This document shows, piece by piece, positions 5,690 through 7,938 of a stretch of DNA of 7,938 nt. Source of the DNA: an uncultured Oscillospiraceae bacterium. Lineage in GTDB: Bacteria; Bacillota; Clostridia; Oscillospirales; Acutalibacteraceae. The DNA lies in contig CABUCT010000055.1 of NCBI GenBank assembly GCA_902490145.1, positions 1 to 7,938 on the forward strand, in the 5' to 3' direction. Both the position numbers and the translations under genes were made by a program. The first letter of the stretch is position 1. Each line of letters starts with the position of its first letter. The notes under the pieces were generated by a model, which did no database searches, was not told the origin of the DNA, and saw nothing but the letters and a program-made list of their open reading frames with translations.

Positions 5690-6460
5690 ATGTCTGATAC
5701 AGTACTTAAAACAACCGATCTCGGCATAACCTTCGGAGGGCTTAAAGCTGTTCAAAACTTCAACATTGAAATCAAAAGAAACCAGCTTTATGGACTTGTT
5801 GGACCCAACGGTGCCGGTAAGACCACCATATTCAACCTTATAACCGGAGTTTATCAACCTACCGCCGGAGCTTTTTATCTAAACGACGAAATGCTTAACG
5901 GAAAAACCGAAGAGGCTATTAATCACAAGGGTATAGCCCGTACTTTTCAAAACATACGTCTGTTCAGCAACATGAGTGTAATCCGAAACGTTATGGTCGG
6001 GCTTCATAATCAACCCGAATTTAAATGCAATCCTTTTACAAGCATGCTCAGACTTCCACGCCATTACAATACTGAAGTTGCAATGCGGGAAAAAGCCAAA
6101 GAGGTTCTTGATATTTTCGGGCTTAAAGAAGAAAGAAATAATCTTGCCTGTAATCTTCCTTATGGTAAACAGCGTAAACTTGAAATTGCACGTGCTTTAG
6201 CTACCAATCCGCAGCTTTTACTTTTGGATGAGCCCGCTGCAGGTATGAATCCGCAGGAAACCGCTGACTTAATGAATATTATTCGTTATATCCGTGACAA
6301 ATATGATCTGACCATTCTGCTTATTGAGCATGATATGAAATTTGTTTCCGGTCTTTGCGATGAGGTTACTGTCCTTAACTTCGGCACTGTTTTAGCACAG
6401 GGCGAAACCAAGACTGCTCTTAACGATCCGGAAGTTATTAAGGCATATATAGGAGGTTAA
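5690..6460 (+). CDS. livG: Branched-chain amino acid ABC importer, ATPase LivG
   Basis: One of two cytoplasmic ATPase subunits driving transport, 256 residues, the normal length. Visible nucleotide-binding elements: A-loop aromatic near F15, Walker A GPNGAGKTT (38-46), Q-loop ARTFQNIRLF with Q87, the signature LPYGKQRKLEIARAL (156-170) in the LivG-type wording that replaces LSGGQ, Walker B LLLLDEP with D180/E181, and H-loop LIEHDM with H214. All catalytic residues are present. The ending VIKAYIGG is also typical. The ATG at 5690 follows a strong GGGGAGG (5676-5682) by 7 nt. It forms a heterodimer with LivF under the LivHM permease pair. The last codons (GGA GGT) double as the livF ribosome binding site. 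Confidence 0.96.
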   Translation: MSDTVLKTTDLGITFGGLKAVQNFNIEIKRNQLYGLVGPNGAGKTTIFNLITGVYQPTAGAFYLNDEMLNGKTEEAINHKGIARTFQNIRLFSNMSVIRNVMVGLHNQPEFKCNPFTSMLRLPRHYNTEVAMREKAKEVLDIFGLKEERNNLACNLPYGKQRKLEIARALATNPQLLLLDEPAAGMNPQETADLMNIIRYIRDKYDLTILLIEHDMKFVSGLCDEVTVLNFGTVLAQGETKTALNDPEVIKAYIGG

Positions 6461-6463
6461 AAT

Positions 6464-7174
6464 ATGGCATTTTTACAGGTTGAAAACCTCGAAGTATATT
6501 ACGGTGTTATAAAGGCTCTTAAGGGAATCAGCTTTGAAGTTAATAAAGGCGAAATCGTGACTCTTATCGGTGCAAACGGAGCTGGCAAAACAACCACCAT
6601 GCAAAGTATAATCGGACTTATTCCATCAAAAGGCGGAACAGTCACATTTGATGATAAAAATATTACTAAAATGCCCTGCCACAAGATCGTTCGTTTGGGT
6701 ATGTCTCAAGTTCCCGAAGGCCGCCGCGTTTTCCAAGAGCTGACAGTTTATGAAAACCTTCTTATGGGAGCGTATTCAAACAGGGATACTAAAAAAATAA
6801 AATCTGATATCGACCGAACATATGAGCATTTTCCCCGGCTTAAAGAACGCAAAAATCAGATTGCCGGAACACTTTCAGGCGGAGAACAGCAAATGCTTGC
6901 TATGGGAAGAGCCATGATGAGCAATCCGTCACTTCTCATGCTGGACGAACCTTCAATGGGTCTTTCTCCTCTTCTGGTTACTGAGATTTTTGATATAATT
7001 AAGGCAATCAGTGCCAATGGAACAACCGTTTTGCTGGTTGAACAAAATGCTAAAAAGGCCCTTTCTATAGCTGATCGTGCTTATGTTCTTGAAACCGGAA
7101 ATATCTCTATGTCGGGTTCTGCAAGTGAGCTTATCAATAATGACTCTGTTAAAAAAGCTTATTTGGGAGAATAA
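6464..7174 (+). CDS. livF: Branched-chain amino acid ABC importer, ATPase LivF
   Basis: The second ATPase subunit, 236 residues, full length. Elements: A-loop Y12/Y13, Walker A GANGAGKTT (36-44), the LivF-specific Q-loop SQVPEGRRVF (81-90, Q82), signature LSGGEQQMLAMGRA (137-150), Walker B LLMLDEPS with D161/E162, and LVEQNA, in which Gln194 stands where most ABC ATPases have the H-loop His. That Gln is normal for LivF. The ATG at 6464 is 7 nt after AGGAGG (6451-6456), which lies in the last codons of livG; the intergenic gap is 3 nt. It is the last gene of the operon, followed 8 nt later by the terminator at 7183-7225. Confidence 0.96.
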   Translation: MAFLQVENLEVYYGVIKALKGISFEVNKGEIVTLIGANGAGKTTTMQSIIGLIPSKGGTVTFDDKNITKMPCHKIVRLGMSQVPEGRRVFQELTVYENLLMGAYSNRDTKKIKSDIDRTYEHFPRLKERKNQIAGTLSGGEQQMLAMGRAMMSNPSLLMLDEPSMGLSPLLVTEIFDIIKAISANGTTVLLVEQNAKKALSIADRAYVLETGNISMSGSASELINNDSVKKAYLGE

Positions 7175-7182
7175 CAAAAACA

Positions 7183-7225
7183 AAAAATCACTCGACCGAA
7201 AGTTTCTGCCGGTCAAGTGATTTTT
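7183..7225. terminator. Bidirectional terminator between livF and the minus-strand gene
   Basis: Bases 7183-7198 pair with 7210-7225 (core TCACTCGACCG against CGGTCAAGTGA), with one C/A mismatch at 7193/7215 and an 11-nt loop. A T5 run closes the plus-strand side and a run of As at the left foot supplies Us on the minus strand. It lies 8 nt after the livF stop and 12 nt beyond the stop of the convergent gene at 7238, so one hairpin can serve both. Confidence 0.88.
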
Positions 7226-7237
7226 AATTTTAAAAAT

Positions 7238-7561
7238 TTATACTGCTATTGCCAACATGCACAGAAAAGCCGTCACAAGATATACCACGGGACTTATAAA
7301 TTTAAACAGCTGATATGGTTTTGTAAGTATTCCATCATCCTTCAAAGTCTGAACGGCTTTTACATAGCTTATGTAAAAGAAAATATAAAGCGGCAGAAGG
7401 ATAAAGCAGTAATAATTCAGTTTAGCGATAAAAAATACCACATTGAGTATTATCACAAGGATCTGTAATGCCATTGTGATCACAAATGCCTTTTTGCGTT
7501 TATCGTCCATTTTTTCGGGTTTTTCTGTAATCGGATCACCGTATTTATCATATTTAATCAA
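7238..7561 (-). CDS. Hypothetical small membrane protein, three predicted helices
   Basis: I do not recognise the family. A short charged N-terminus (IKYDKYGDPITEKPEKMDDKR) is followed by three hydrophobic segments: one starting AFVITMALQILVIILNV, one around YYCFILLPLYIFFYISYV, and a C-terminal one around SPVVYLVTAFLCMLAIAV ending at the stop. The N-terminus is probably cytoplasmic. Start choice: a TTG at 7561 has GGGGG (7572-7568) 6 nt upstream and gives 107 residues. An in-frame ATG at 7579 would give 113 residues (adding MKWGII) but has no ribosome binding site and would translate through the one just named. It has its own promoter (7589-7617), lies convergent to livF and shares its terminator. 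Nothing ties it to amino acid transport. Confidence 0.72.
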   Translation of the reverse strand: MIKYDKYGDPITEKPEKMDDKRKKAFVITMALQILVIILNVVFFIAKLNYYCFILLPLYIFFYISYVKAVQTLKDDGILTKPYQLFKFISPVVYLVTAFLCMLAIAV

Positions 7562-7588
7562 AATAATCCCCCATTTCAATTTAAACCC

Positions 7589-7617
7589 AGTGTATCACAT
7601 TTATTTTGAGAATTCAA
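7589..7617 (-). promoter_or_regulatory. Probable promoter of the minus-strand membrane protein gene
   Basis: On the minus strand TTGAAT (7617-7612) is followed after exactly 17 nt by TACACT (7594-7589), with TG one base upstream of the -10 (an extended -10). Each box matches the sigma-A consensus at 4 of 6 positions. The start of transcription would fall near 7582, about 20 nt before the TTG start, so the ATG at 7579 would have almost no leader; this further favours the TTG. Confidence 0.55.
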
Positions 7618-7640
7618 GAACATATAAGGATATTACATTT

Positions 7641-7938
7641 ATGAATACAAAAAAACTAACCCCACGACTTTTGGCAGCCGCAGAATTTATCACTCCGGGT
7701 GTAACAGTTGCGGACATCGGTACCGATCATGCATCTCTCCCGATATATCTGGTGTCAGGAGGTATATGCCCAAAAGCTTTGGCTGCCGATCTGCGAAAAG
7801 GACCTTTAGAAAGTGCCAAACGGAATATTTCTTTGGCAAACCTCGATGACAAAATTACCACCCGTCTCTCGGACGGATTCGATTCTATTTCAGAAAACGA
7901 ATTTGATGAAGCTGTACTTGCCGGAATGGGCGGGCTTC
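7641..7938 (+). CDS. trmK: tRNA (adenine-22-N1)-methyltransferase TrmK (3' end outside window)
   Basis: The first 99 codons of a class I SAM-dependent methyltransferase. TrmK methylates N1 of A22 in the D-loop region of tRNA in Gram-positive bacteria, acting in the cytosol. Family features in order: LTPRLLAAAEFI (6-17), SAM-binding motif I VADIGTDHASLPIYL (23-37; D25, G27, D29, H30), the acidic motif II residue D50 followed by KGPLESAKRNI (53-63), RLSDGF (75-80, D78), and the AGMGG motif (94-98) marking the active-site region. The protein should continue for roughly 130 more residues beyond the window. The ATG at 7641 follows AAGGA (7626-7630) at a rather long spacing of 10 nt. It is divergent from the small membrane protein gene; no clear promoter of its own is seen in the short gap. 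Confidence 0.93.
   Translation, partial: MNTKKLTPRLLAAAEFITPGVTVADIGTDHASLPIYLVSGGICPKALAADLRKGPLESAKRNISLANLDDKITTRLSDGFDSISENEFDEAVLAGMGGL

Noticed and set aside
7021..7080. LivF lacking the H-loop histidine (Gln194)
   Set aside because: Gln at this position (LVEQN) is the normal state in LivF, not a defect.
7217..7468. 83-codon plus-strand frame after livF
   Set aside because: It overlaps the terminator and lies antisense to the better supported minus-strand membrane protein, with no ribosome binding site.
7600..7634. Promoter for trmK (TATAAG at 7623 or GATATT at 7629)
   Set aside because: Either -10 would overlap the trmK ribosome binding site (7626-7630), and the -35 matches are poor.

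Overview
The window reads as chromosomal DNA of a low-GC Gram-positive bacterium, most likely an anaerobic Clostridia member of the Oscillospiraceae/Ruminococcaceae type. The reasons are strong AAGGAGG-like ribosome binding sites, consensus sigma-A promoters, U-tract terminators, a lipobox-type binding protein, a zinc-ribbon ribosomal protein L28 and a TrmK-type tRNA methyltransferase. The genus is an inference. I see no insertion sequence, phage gene, CRISPR array, tRNA or rRNA.

Layout: (1) 3-1247, a DUF1015-family protein cut at its N-terminus by the window edge. (2) 1325-1635, rpmB (L28) as a self-contained unit with an extended -10 promoter and its own terminator. (3) 1636-1933, AT-rich DNA with no supported gene. 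(4) 1934-2285, a compact unit with an exact-consensus promoter (TTGACA-17-TATAAT), one or two short overlapping reading frames and a terminator. (5) 2393-7174, a complete five-gene ABC importer of the hydrophobic/branched-chain amino acid family, livK-livH-livM-livG-livF, ended by a two-way terminator at 7183-7225. (6) 7238-7561 on the minus strand, a small three-helix membrane protein of unknown function. (7) 7641 to the window end, the first 99 codons of trmK, divergent from the membrane protein.

The importer is the central feature. LivK is the lipid-anchored receptor, LivH and LivM form the membrane pathway, and LivG and LivF are the two ATPases. livH-livM-livG-livF are packed within 14 nt of each other or overlap. 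livK is separated from livH by 131 nt holding two strong stem-loops that lack terminator U-tracts, a layout that fits making more receptor than membrane components.

The most interesting stretch is 1934-2285, just upstream of livK. A perfect promoter is followed by short reading frames very rich in Leu/Ile/Val codons, a terminator, and an upstream hairpin (2200-2259) that shares bases with the terminator stem. No good promoter is visible between that terminator and livK. This fits a ribosome-mediated attenuator controlling the liv operon by branched-chain amino acid supply. It also fits a stand-alone gene for a small membrane protein. The sequence alone does not decide between them.
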